A stretch of DNA of 19,295 nucleotides from an uncultured Ruminococcus sp. (lineage in GTDB: Bacteria; Bacillota; Clostridia; Oscillospirales; Ruminococcaceae): the NCBI GenBank assembly GCA_937942105.1, contig CALDFS010000141.1:1-19295 (forward strand), read 5' to 3'. A program made the position numbers and the translations under genes. The notes below the pieces were generated by a model. The model searched no databases. It was not told the origin of the DNA and saw only the letters and a program-made list of their open reading frames with translations. This document shows positions 13,481 to 19,295 of this stretch, in pieces. Within the stretch, counting starts at the first letter, position 1. Every line of letters begins with the position of its first letter.

Positions 13481-13509
13481 AAAAAAGCCGGCAGAACGCT
13501 GGCTTTTTT
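13481..13509 (+). terminator. Intrinsic terminator after the AraC-like gene
   Basis: AAGCCGGC (13485-13492) pairs with GCTGGCTT (13498-13505), one G-T pair, within an A6/T6 frame that lengthens the stem and supplies the T-run. Confidence 0.88.
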
Positions 13510-13519
13510 CTTTGTTATG

Positions 13520-13528
13520 TGATATACT
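13520..13528 (+). promoter_or_regulatory. Extended -10 promoter candidate for the RNA methyltransferase gene
   Basis: TGA-TATACT forms an extended -10 element 46 bp before the GTG start. No good -35 box is seen because that region is the preceding terminator. Confidence 0.4.
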
Positions 13529-13574
13529 TTTGTTTGACAGCTTCACCAATCAATTGAGCAAAGGAAGTATTACA

Positions 13575-14435
13575 GTGGTTAAAATCATAGAAATCACAAG
13601 CCTTGAAGCCCCCGAGCTATCGGTCTACACCCGCCTTACCGAGGCTCAGCTTAGAAACCGCTTAGAACCCGAAAAGGGCATATTCATAGCGGAAAGCCCG
13701 AAGGTGATTAAGCTTGCGCTGGACTGCGGATATCAGCCGCTCTCGCTGCTCACCGAGCGAAAGCATATTAACGGTCAGGCAGAGGGGATAATCCGGCAGC
13801 TGGAGGATATTTCGGGGAATGCCGTCCCCGAGGATATCATCCCGGTTTATACCGCTGATGATGGAATTTTGGAATCCCTTACCGGATATGCGCTATACAG
13901 AGGTGTTCTCTGCGCTATGCGCCGCCCCATCCTTAAAACCGCTGAGGAGGTGGCGAGGGGCGCTTCAAGGATAGCCGTGCTTGAAAACATCGCCGATGCT
14001 ACAAATGTCGGTGCGATTATACGCTCAGCCGCCGCGCTGAATATGGACGCGGTGCTTGTCACACCATCCTGCTGCGACCCGCTTTGCCGCCGGGCTGTAA
14101 GGGTGAGCATGGGAACGGTGTTTCAGATTCCATGGACGTATATAGGAGCCGACCGCGAGGAATGGGAGCGCTCGGGTGCGGAGCTTCTGCGCGGCATGGG
14201 GTTCAAGACCGCCGCTATGGCTTTAGATGATAATTCAGTCAGCATGGACGACCCGCAGCTTGCCGCCGAGGAGCGGCTTGCAATAATCTTAGGCTCGGAG
14301 GGGGACGGTCTTGCCAAAAAGACTATCGCCGACTGCGACTATACCGTTAAGATACCAATGTCGCACGGGGTGGATTCTTTAAACGTTGCCGCCGCGAGTG
14401 CGGTTGCTTTTTGGGAGCTTAGGAAGAGAGGATAA
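13575..14435 (+). CDS. TrmH/SpoU-family RNA 2'-O-ribose methyltransferase
   Basis: This 286-residue protein transfers a methyl group from SAM to a ribose 2'-OH of tRNA or rRNA. It shows the three SPOUT-class motifs: NIADATNVGAIIR (138-150), LGSEGDGL (239-246) and IPMSHGVDSLNVAAA (260-274). The last two form the deep trefoil-knot SAM site. An N-terminal L30e-like substrate-binding part (about 20-125) precedes the catalytic domain. I choose the GTG at 13575, with AAAGGAAG (13560-13567) seven bases ahead. A longer frame from 13512 overlaps the promoter and has no ribosome binding site. The target nucleotide cannot be read from sequence. The downstream kinase-like pseudogene follows after 65 bp. 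Confidence 0.9.
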   Translation: MVKIIEITSLEAPELSVYTRLTEAQLRNRLEPEKGIFIAESPKVIKLALDCGYQPLSLLTERKHINGQAEGIIRQLEDISGNAVPEDIIPVYTADDGILESLTGYALYRGVLCAMRRPILKTAEEVARGASRIAVLENIADATNVGAIIRSAAALNMDAVLVTPSCCDPLCRRAVRVSMGTVFQIPWTYIGADREEWERSGAELLRGMGFKTAAMALDDNSVSMDDPQLAAEERLAIILGSEGDGLAKKTIADCDYTVKIPMSHGVDSLNVAAASAVAFWELRKRG

Positions 14436-14500
14436 GAAGGGCGCTTGGCTTTTTATATCCCATAAAGCATGACAATTTGGATATTTACGGAGGTAAAACA

Positions 14501-15502
14501 ATGCTTGAAATAAAAGAAATACAACAGATAATGCTGCATTTTGGACTGCCGGTTCAAAGTGTGACCAATTTTTACGATACCTCACGCGGGGATGACGACA
14601 AGCGTCTGAACTACATTCTTGATGATAAATACGTTCTAAAGGTCAATTCCGTAGGGACCATGTGGGAAGACAGATTGCGGGAAATCAAGCGGCTTATTGC
14701 CCGCTACCGCTCTATCGGCGTATACTGTCCCGATATTATACCGGCTTTGGATGGCAGTCTGTCTTATACCATCTGCAAGGACGGTGCTGAGTATATCTGC
14801 TTTGTTGAAGAATATGCAATGTATCCCGTGCTTGCGGATGGAGAAGAGCTTGACCGCAGGGAAGTGATAGAGCATTTGGGCGTTTTGGCGGCAAAATACA
14901 CCGGAGTGGATTTGTCCCAAACAAAATCCATGTGGAGCATAATCGACCTTGCACCGCTTGATGTGGATATTGACGAGAAGCAGGAAAACACCAATATGCT
15001 GGTTGAGGCTCTGCGGGAAAACGGCTATACCGATTTGGCAGAGCGGGTTGAAAGTATCAACAATACGCTGAGGGAAAAAATCATGCCGGTTTTCAATGAA
15101 TTGCCGCGGTGCGTATAACAGTGTGATTTGAACGGCACAAATGAATTGGTGAAAGACGGTCGGTTTGCAGGGCTTATCGATTTTAATATGTCGGGCACGG
15201 ACGTTAATATCAATGTGTTTTTGAATGAAACCAACTGGTTCCCCGAAGAAGATGAATTCGACAGTCTTTCCGTGCCTGAGATAATCGCAAGGCAGGATCA
15301 CGAGCAGGAGGATAACCTTGCGGTTATCTTCAAGAATTACAGTCTGAACGATGCCGAAAAGTACGCTTTTCCTTATTACAAACGGATTGTTGATATGTTC
15401 CAATATCCCGATGTCTGCGAGATGGTCGAGTGGCTTAAGAATGACGCCCGCAGGGACAAATGTGCTGAATTGATTCGGGCGCTGGCAGACAAGCCGTTAT
15501 GA
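14501..15502 (+). pseudogene. APH-fold kinase-like protein broken by one in-frame TAA
   Basis: The whole gene reads as one frame of 334 codons with a single stop, TAA at 15116-15118 (codon 206). Before it lies the N-lobe with VLKVN (K47, the ATP-binding Lys) and after it QCDLNGTN (207-214) and LIDFN (225-229), the Brenner and DFG-like loops of aminoglycoside-phosphotransferase-fold kinases. The catalytic Asp (D209) thus lies three codons past the stop, and the 205-residue product would be inactive. One substitution, for example from TAT or TAC, explains it. CGGAGGT (14488-14494) precedes the ATG. There is no start signal for the second half. The substrate of this family, common near Clostridia metabolism genes, is unknown; antibiotic resistance should not be assumed. 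Recent decay, an assembly error and read-through all remain possible. Confidence 0.8.
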
Positions 15503-15651
15503 CATAGATGGCTTGTCACATGTTTATCTGAGCAAATTATATTCCTGCCGCCCGGTCAAGCAACGAAATTTAACATTTAACGAATACGGCTTGAATATTA
15601 CTACTGATAAGGCTGTGCACGGTAGGGCATCGTATCGCTATACGAATAAAA

Positions 15652-15670
15652 TTTATTGTAATACAATAAA
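15652..15670. promoter_or_regulatory. Perfect palindromic operator candidate upstream of the DUF2975 gene
   Basis: TTTATTGTA-A-TACAATAAA is a perfect 9-bp inverted repeat six bases before the -35 box. A second inverted repeat, TCGTAT-CGCT-ATACGA, lies at 15630-15645. Both would suit dimeric regulators. Confidence 0.65.
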
Positions 15671-15676
15671 AACTTA

Positions 15677-15705
15677 TTGACATTCTGAAACTTCTATGCT
15701 ATACT
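15677..15705 (+). promoter_or_regulatory. SigA-type promoter of the DUF2975-XRE pair
   Basis: TTGACA (15677-15682), 17 bp, TATACT (15700-15705) with extended -10 TGC. The start codon is about 31 bp after the -10 box. Confidence 0.88.
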
Positions 15706-15735
15706 GAATTCAACAGCTTAAGGAGGTTGAATTAT

Positions 15736-16215
15736 ATGGAACAAAAGACTCTTTCAAAATGGTTAAAATGTATTCTTATCGGCGTGGGAATCTGCGGATT
15801 GATTGTTTTTGCGGCGGTGATCCCCATGTACGGAATATCTGTGCGGACGATGTACCCCGAATTTTCCAACCGTTTCTGGCCGTGGCTCGTTTTCCTTTGG
15901 ATATCAGGGTTGCCCTGCTTTGTGGCTCTTGCCATGGCTTGGAAAATTGCCGCGAATATCGGAGCTGACCGTTCGTTTTCGGAGCAGAATGCTTTGATGC
16001 TCAGGCGGATATCAGAGCTTGCCATTGGGGACGCCGGCTTTTTCTTCGCCGGGAACATACTTCTGCTCATGCTGAATATGAGCCACCCGAGCGTTGTTAT
16101 TGCTTCTGCCGGAATAGCCTTTGCGGGCGTTGCGGCGGCGGTAGTATGTGCGGTGATGTCTCATCTTGTAAAAAAGGCGGCGGATTTGCAGGAACAGAGC
16201 GATTTGACTATTTAG
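15736..16215 (+). CDS. DUF2975-family membrane protein
   Basis: This 159-residue protein has four predicted membrane segments (about 11-31, 48-70, 92-114 and 119-144) and the DUF2975 signature SFSEQNALMLRRIS (80-93) between the second and third. Its biochemical role is not known. AGGAGG (15721-15726) lies nine bases before the ATG at 15736. An XRE regulator of the YozG type follows 44 bp on, the usual partner of this family, so the pair probably acts together. The membrane protein may control or respond to the small DNA-binding protein. Family call is strong; function is open. Confidence 0.88.
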   Translation: MEQKTLSKWLKCILIGVGICGLIVFAAVIPMYGISVRTMYPEFSNRFWPWLVFLWISGLPCFVALAMAWKIAANIGADRSFSEQNALMLRRISELAIGDAGFFFAGNILLLMLNMSHPSVVIASAGIAFAGVAAAVVCAVMSHLVKKAADLQEQSDLTI

Positions 16216-16259
16216 CATAGCGGCGAGCGTGAATCTGCGTGAAAGGAGCGTTAAAGAAA

Positions 16260-16481
16260 ATGGAAGGAGAAATTATTTTTAATATAGACGTTATGCTTGC
16301 AAAAAGGAAAATGAGCGTGACCGAGCTTGCCGAGCGGGTGGGAATCACAATAGCTAATGTGTCAATTCTGAAAAACGGCAAGGCAAAGGCGCTGAAAATA
16401 TCCACGCTGGTTAAACTGTGCGAGGCGCTGGACTGCCAGCCGGGGGATATTCTGGAGTATAGGAAAACGGATTTGGTATAG
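16260..16481 (+). CDS. Small XRE-family regulator, YozG-like
   Basis: This 73-residue single-domain Cro/C1 helix-turn-helix protein contains MSVTELAERVGITIANVSIL, KNGKAKALKISTLVKLCEAL and ends in DCQPGDILEYRKTD, the YozG-like pattern. AAAGGAG (16242-16248) lies 11 bases ahead of the ATG at 16260; a GTG at 16239 would lie before that site and is rejected. It is co-transcribed with the DUF2975 gene and likely autoregulates that operon through a palindrome near 15652-15670. This last point is inference. Confidence 0.88.
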   Translation: MEGEIIFNIDVMLAKRKMSVTELAERVGITIANVSILKNGKAKALKISTLVKLCEALDCQPGDILEYRKTDLV

Positions 16482-16486
16482 ATCAA

Positions 16487-16513
16487 GGCGGCAAAGAGCA
16501 GTTCTTTGCCGCC
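16487..16513 (+). terminator. Inverted repeat after the XRE gene
   Basis: GGCGGCAAAGA (16487-16497) pairs perfectly with TCTTTGCCGCC (16503-16513). Only a short T-containing tail (GTTGCTT) follows, so it is a strong hairpin with a weak T-run. Confidence 0.65.
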
Positions 16514-16515
16514 GT

Positions 16516-16556
16516 TGCTTATTAAACAAACAGCGGCTCTGAGTAATCAGAACCGC
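16516..16556 (-). terminator. Intrinsic terminator of tRNA-Thr
   Basis: On the minus strand GCGGTTCTGA (16556-16547) pairs with TCAGAGCCGC (16542-16533), one G-T pair and a 4-nt loop. The tail TGTTTGTTTAAT follows (16532-16521). Confidence 0.8.
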
Positions 16557-16557
16557 A

Positions 16558-16632
16558 TGGAGCTAGTGACGGGATTTGAACCTGCGACCTGCGCATTACG
16601 AATGCGCTGCACTACCACTGTGCTACACTAGC
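16558..16632 (-). tRNA. tRNA-Thr (anticodon CGT), CCA encoded
   Basis: The cloverleaf reads acceptor GCTAGTG/CACTAGC, D-stem GCAC/GTGC with loop AGTGGTA, anticodon stem GCGCA/TGCGC with loop TTCGTAA (anticodon CGT, threonine codon ACG), variable AGGTC and T-arm with loop TTCAAAT. The T-stem GCAGG/CCCGT has one A-C mismatch. The discriminator is T and CCA is encoded at 16558-16560. It is transcribed from 16710-16738 behind a tRNA fragment. Confidence 0.93.
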
Positions 16633-16685
16633 GAGTATTAAATGCAAACGAAATGTGTACACTTTGCCAACTGAGCTATTCTAGC
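16633..16685 (-). pseudogene. Truncated or decayed tRNA 5' half
   Basis: On the minus strand this starts like a tRNA: acceptor-like GCTAGAA, then TA and D-stem GCTC, and D-loop AGTTGGCA. The other D-stem strand should read GAGC but reads AAGT, and no anticodon arm or T-arm follows. It ends directly at the first base of tRNA-Thr. Its acceptor shares GCTAG with that of tRNA-Thr. Confidence 0.65.
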
Positions 16686-16709
16686 AAATAAGAATCAAAT
16701 TGCCTCATT

Positions 16710-16738
16710 ATTATACACTTAAAACCCCGATTTGTCAA
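16710..16738 (-). promoter_or_regulatory. Perfect consensus promoter of the tRNA unit
   Basis: On the minus strand TTGACA (16738-16733), 17 bp, TATAAT (16715-16710). It would transcribe the tRNA fragment first and tRNA-Thr second. Confidence 0.88.
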
Positions 16739-16842
16739 TGATTTTTCGCGGATTTTTAGAGACTGGGCTTGCCCCCAGCGAAATATCCCGAAAAAAATTT
16801 AGCAGAAAATGAAAATTAGGCGGATAAAATTGATAAAAAGAA

Positions 16843-16918
16843 TTGCTATTGCAGAATAAATGTGATATAATAAATTGGTACAAATGTACTTGATTGAAAA
16901 GCAACTTTATGCTATACT
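16843..16918 (+). promoter_or_regulatory. Two tandem promoters of the signal-peptidase-like gene
   Basis: P1: TTGCTA (16843-16848), 17 bp, TATAAT (16866-16871) with extended TGA. P2: TTGATT (16890-16895), 17 bp, TATACT (16913-16918) with extended TGC. Both precede the start at 16962. Confidence 0.7.
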
Positions 16919-16961
16919 ATACTTCATAGCAAAATCGATTTATCATGAAAGGATGAGAGCA

Positions 16962-18101
16962 ATGTTTCAGGAGAACACAAAAAAACGCAGAGCGGGCGAG
17001 ATAATAGGAATCATTGTAATTTTTATTCTTGCTATTCTTATAGTCTGCACCTTTGTTGTATACGGAATATTCAGAGATGCCAATAAAGCCCCTTCTGTTT
17101 TCGGACACAGGATATATCTTATGAATGGGGACGGTATGGAGCCAAGAATTAAGCAGGGTTCAGCCGTGTTTATAGACGAAGGAACAATGCCGGAGGCTGA
17201 GGGCAACGTTATTTTGTGCGATATAGACGGTCGCCTTGCGGTAGTAGGCTTCCAGGGCGCGCAGGATGTTACCATGCTTGACGGAAGCGTTCAGCGCAAG
17301 TATATCGTTAAGTACGATAACGCCCCGGCAGAGCAGGTCTGGGCGGTTGACGAGGGCGATATTATCGGAAGGGCGATATCATACGATACAACCCTTGGCG
17401 CGGTTATAAGGTTTGCATCCTCAAAAACCGGTATGCTGGTTATAGTTATAGTTCCCTGCGCATTGCTTGTTATTTATGAGATTGTAATGCTTATTATCTC
17501 TATGAAAAAGGGAAAAACAGCTGACGATATGGAGCTTGAGGATATTGAAACCATAGACGCAGCCGATATGAATTTCGACACTGCTAACGCTCTTGACTTC
17601 GGCAAGATGTCTGACAAGCCGGCTGCAAATAAGCAGGATTTGCAGTTCGACAAGGTTTTGGAGCAAAACCCCGCACCTGCCAAGGCTGATGCAAAGCTTA
17701 ACTTTACCGCTTCCGAGGATGTTAAGCCCGCCCCCGCTTTGGAGCCTGCCCCAATGCCTGTTTCAGAGCCTAAGCCGGCACCTGCTCCTGCACCGATGCC
17801 TAAGTATACTCAGGCTTCCGCTCCGGCAGCTGCATCCGTATCTTCACCCACACCTACACCTACGCCCATACCTACACCCACACCTGCACCCGCTCAGACC
17901 TTTGCACAGGAAATCAGGCAAGCGGCTGTTCAGCCTGCTCCTCAGCCGGAATATCAGCCCACCTTTACCGAGCAGAAGATAAGTGAAGCGGCAAGCACCC
18001 TTACTTCTGCGGCAGATGATCAGGAGCAGTCAATGACATCGAGAATCGACGAGCTTATAAAGCTTTTGGAGGAAGAAAAGGCCAAGCTCGCAGGAAAATA
18101 A
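16962..18101 (+). CDS. Membrane protein resembling an inactive signal peptidase I, with Pro-rich tail
   Basis: This 379-residue protein has a basic start, a membrane span (about 14-37), an outside domain (about 40-155), a second span (157-181) and a long cytoplasmic tail. The outside domain follows SipW/archaeal-type signal peptidase order: MNGDGMEPRIKQGSAVFIDE (53-72), a strand-rich middle, and VDEGDIIGRAISY (about 129-141). In active enzymes the first block reads SGSMEP; here the residue before Met, the catalytic Ser position, is G58, and no His is seen where HRV would lie (AVVGFQG). It is therefore probably a non-catalytic relative. The tail has a Pro/Ala/Thr repeat (about 255-331) and a short coiled coil (about 358-376). 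AAAGGA (16948-16953) lies eight bases before ATG 16962; in-frame ATGs further upstream lack such a site. Role unknown. Confidence 0.8.
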   Translation: MFQENTKKRRAGEIIGIIVIFILAILIVCTFVVYGIFRDANKAPSVFGHRIYLMNGDGMEPRIKQGSAVFIDEGTMPEAEGNVILCDIDGRLAVVGFQGAQDVTMLDGSVQRKYIVKYDNAPAEQVWAVDEGDIIGRAISYDTTLGAVIRFASSKTGMLVIVIVPCALLVIYEIVMLIISMKKGKTADDMELEDIETIDAADMNFDTANALDFGKMSDKPAANKQDLQFDKVLEQNPAPAKADAKLNFTASEDVKPAPALEPAPMPVSEPKPAPAPAPMPKYTQASAPAAASVSSPTPTPTPIPTPTPAPAQTFAQEIRQAAVQPAPQPEYQPTFTEQKISEAASTLTSAADDQEQSMTSRIDELIKLLEEEKAKLAGK

Positions 18102-18277
18102 TCCGGAATAGTTAAGACCTTGCCGCAAAGGGCGAAGGTCACGTTGCCTGAAATATCAGCGGGCGCTCGGCATATATCGGCTGAGCCCAGAGACGGCTCA
18201 CACCTTGTAATCTTCGTACTATTGTTTGCCGTCTGCCGCGTTTACTCCGTTGTTGATGTTACATTTAAGGAATTGGT

Positions 18278-18311
18278 AAGCTCCTGCATATACTTTGCAG
18301 GAGCTTTCAAT
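18278..18311 (+). terminator. Terminator candidate downstream of the signal-peptidase-like gene
   Basis: AAGCTCCTGCA (18278-18288) pairs perfectly with TGCAGGAGCTT (18296-18306) around a 7-nt loop. The tail is TCAATA, a weak T-run. Confidence 0.65.
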
Positions 18312-18400
18312 ATATGGACGTAAACGCCGAACTTCTGTTAAGTCTCTTTTGAAGTTTGTGAGGAGCTATACTGTAAGGGCCGTTTGTGCGGTTCCCACTG

Positions 18401-18432
18401 AGCAAAGCAACAGCGTGTTGCTTGCTTTTTTT
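18401..18432 (+). terminator. Strong terminator 56 bp before the Cys-rich gene
   Basis: AGCA-A-AGCAACA (18401-18412) pairs with TGTTGCT-TGCT (18416-18426) with one bulged A and a GCG loop, then seven T (18426-18432). A further hairpin, GGGCCG-TTTGTG-CGG-TT-CCC (18378-18397), precedes it. It could be an attenuator of the next gene or end an unseen small transcript. Confidence 0.8.
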
Positions 18433-18488
18433 GCATATGAATGTTATTATTGTGGTACTGGATATTTTGAATGAGAGGGGAGAACATT

Positions 18489-19031
18489 ATGCCAAAGAAT
18501 GATAATGCACAATCGATAAGGCTTGTGGATAGTCTAAGAAAAAACTGCGGAGATGTTGCCGCGGAAGAGTTGGCGCAGAGATATCCGCTATCAAAAAGTG
18601 CAGATTTTGAGAAAAAGTTCAAATGGGCAGAGGGCGTCTGTTCATATCTGGACAGTAATTTTTCCGAAGATGAGATTTTGAAAATTCGTTCTGAATGCCG
18701 CTGCAACGATGGAAAATCGATTGCGGATAAGCTGCTGAAATATCTTAAAGGGTCGGGCAGCATAGAAGAATTTGTTGATAATTTCAATCGCAGCGAAACA
18801 TTTGCTCAGTTGGTATACATAAATGATAAGAAAATATATTTCTGCTATCCGGAATGTTATTGCCCATGCGTAAAAAGGGTGCCGAAAGCATTGTCAAAAA
18901 CCTGGTGCTTATGTACGTTGGGAAATGCGGCAGGAATATTTCAAAGGGTATTTGGCTATGAGGTCTCGGTGAATTTGCTTGAAAGCATAAAATCAGGCGG
19001 AAGCCGGTGCGTAATAGAGGTATGCTTATAA
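18489..19031 (+). CDS. Cys-rich DUF6144-like protein
   Basis: This 180-residue soluble protein has ten cysteines in its first 142 residues. The C-terminal half holds CYPECYCPCVKRV (C119, C123, C125, C127), WCLCTLGNAAGIFQRVFG (C140, C142) and VNLLESIKSGGSRCVIEV. The W-C-x-C-x-L-G...F...FG and LLESIK...G...C blocks resemble DUF6144-type, V4R/ATC-hydrolase-like proteins common in Clostridia; this is from memory of the pattern. The clustered cysteines suggest metal or redox cofactor binding. I choose ATG at 18489, with GAGGGGAG (18475-18482) ahead, over an upstream start at 18471. An XRE/zinc-ribbon regulator follows 17 bp on and is probably co-transcribed. Confidence 0.65.
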   Translation: MPKNDNAQSIRLVDSLRKNCGDVAAEELAQRYPLSKSADFEKKFKWAEGVCSYLDSNFSEDEILKIRSECRCNDGKSIADKLLKYLKGSGSIEEFVDNFNRSETFAQLVYINDKKIYFCYPECYCPCVKRVPKALSKTWCLCTLGNAAGIFQRVFGYEVSVNLLESIKSGGSRCVIEVCL

Positions 19032-19048
19032 AGAAGGAGATTTGAGGA

Positions 19049-19295
19049 ATGGAAACAAAAGAAGTTATTCTGAAATTAAGGGAGAAAAACGGTCTTACTC
19101 AGGGCGAGCTTGCCGACAAGGTGTTTGTTACCCGTCAGGCAGTCTCTCGCTGGGAGACAGGTGAAACTCAGCCCAATGTTGACACTTTGAAGCTATTATC
19201 GAAGCTGTTCGATGTATCAATAAACACACTTTTAGGCTCTCCCAGAAGGCTTATATGCCAGTGCTGCGGTATGCCGCTGGACGATTCCTCGATAA
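19049..19295 (+). CDS. XRE regulator with putative zinc-ribbon domain, 5' part
   Basis: The first 82 residues are in the window; the gene runs off the right edge. An XRE helix-turn-helix covers about residues 5-60, with LREKNGLTQGELADKVFVTR and QAVSRWETGETQPNVDTLKL. LICQCCGMPLDD (about 69-80) opens a zinc-ribbon, matching a known clostridial type of HTH protein with a C-terminal zinc-ribbon. AAGGAGA (19034-19040) lies eight bases before the ATG. It is probably in one operon with the Cys-rich gene before it. Confidence 0.88.
   Translation, partial: METKEVILKLREKNGLTQGELADKVFVTRQAVSRWETGETQPNVDTLKLLSKLFDVSINTLLGSPRRLICQCCGMPLDDSSI

Larger units (their letters stand above)
18102..18488 (+). other. 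Noncoding structured region between genes
   Basis: No convincing gene is seen. Hairpins follow one another: GACCTTGCC (18116-18124) with GGC-G-AAGGTC (18131-18140), GCTCGGC (18165-18171) with GCTGAGC (18180-18186), TGAGCC (18182-18187) with GGCTCA (18195-18200), and AGACGGC (18191-18197) with GCCGTCT (18228-18234). Several share bases and cannot form together. Two terminators (18278-18306 and 18401-18432) divide the region, so it may hold the 3' UTR of the upstream gene and a leader for the downstream one. Confidence 0.5.

Noticed and set aside
14636..15403. 255-codon minus-strand frame opposite the kinase pseudogene
   Set aside because: It has no ribosome binding site or family pattern and mirrors the well-conserved plus-strand kinase frame; its length comes from codon bias.
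17700..17900. Tandem DNA repeat in the Pro-rich part of the pseudoenzyme gene
   Set aside because: It encodes an in-frame Pro/Ala/Thr linker and is explained as low-complexity coding sequence.
18120..18323. 67-codon plus-strand frame after the pseudoenzyme gene
   Set aside because: It lacks a ribosome binding site, spans mutually exclusive hairpins and has no recognisable pattern.

Overview
The window looks like chromosomal DNA of a spore-forming Firmicute of class Clostridia, probably near the Oscillospiraceae/Ruminococcaceae. Pointers are a SpoVAC-type sporulation protein at the left edge, strong AGGAGG-type ribosome binding sites, consensus TTGACA-17-TATAAT promoters, an NPxTG-tailed secreted protein, a GH39 xylosidase and a greA-lysS pair. 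Taxonomy is inferred from gene content only.

Layout. 1-354: 3' end of spoVAC. 355-560: a compact GC-rich structured element with a near fully paired cloverleaf, ending in an intrinsic terminator. 607-2778: its own promoter, a Phd/YefM antitoxin, a RelE/ParE toxin (TTG start inside the antitoxin gene) and a GH39 beta-xylosidase on the same strand. 2925-5089: a strong promoter, two tandem XRE-HTH/TPR-like regulators, and a convergent 70-codon gene for a small secreted peptide. This is a candidate RRNPP-like peptide-signalling module. 5192-5317: a consensus promoter and terminator that bracket a roughly 90-nt small RNA with no gene. 5406-7076 (minus): an ECF-like sigma factor fused to a winged helix and a long C-terminal region. 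7310-8295: a secreted, probably wall-anchored NPSTG protein. 8305-8940: a gene remnant and an AT-rich noncoding region with two clusters of a palindromic repeat and a LexA-like box. 8941-12424: greA, lysS and a degenerate-receiver/CheR fusion. 12501-15502: an AraC/GyrI-like regulator, a SpoU-class RNA methyltransferase and an APH-fold kinase gene broken by one in-frame stop. 15652-16513: a palindrome, a promoter, a DUF2975 membrane protein and its XRE partner. 16516-16738 (minus): tRNA-Thr(CGT) with a tRNA fragment ahead of it, plus promoter and terminator. 16843-18101: a membrane protein resembling an inactive signal peptidase with a Pro-rich tail. 18102-18488: structured noncoding DNA with two terminators. 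18489-19295: a Cys-rich DUF6144-like protein and the start of an XRE/zinc-ribbon regulator.

The best candidates for undescribed biology are the 396-464 cloverleaf, the double-regulator/peptide module with its neighbouring small RNA, and the signal-peptidase-like pseudoenzyme. All functions are read from recognised motifs; no database or folding program was run.
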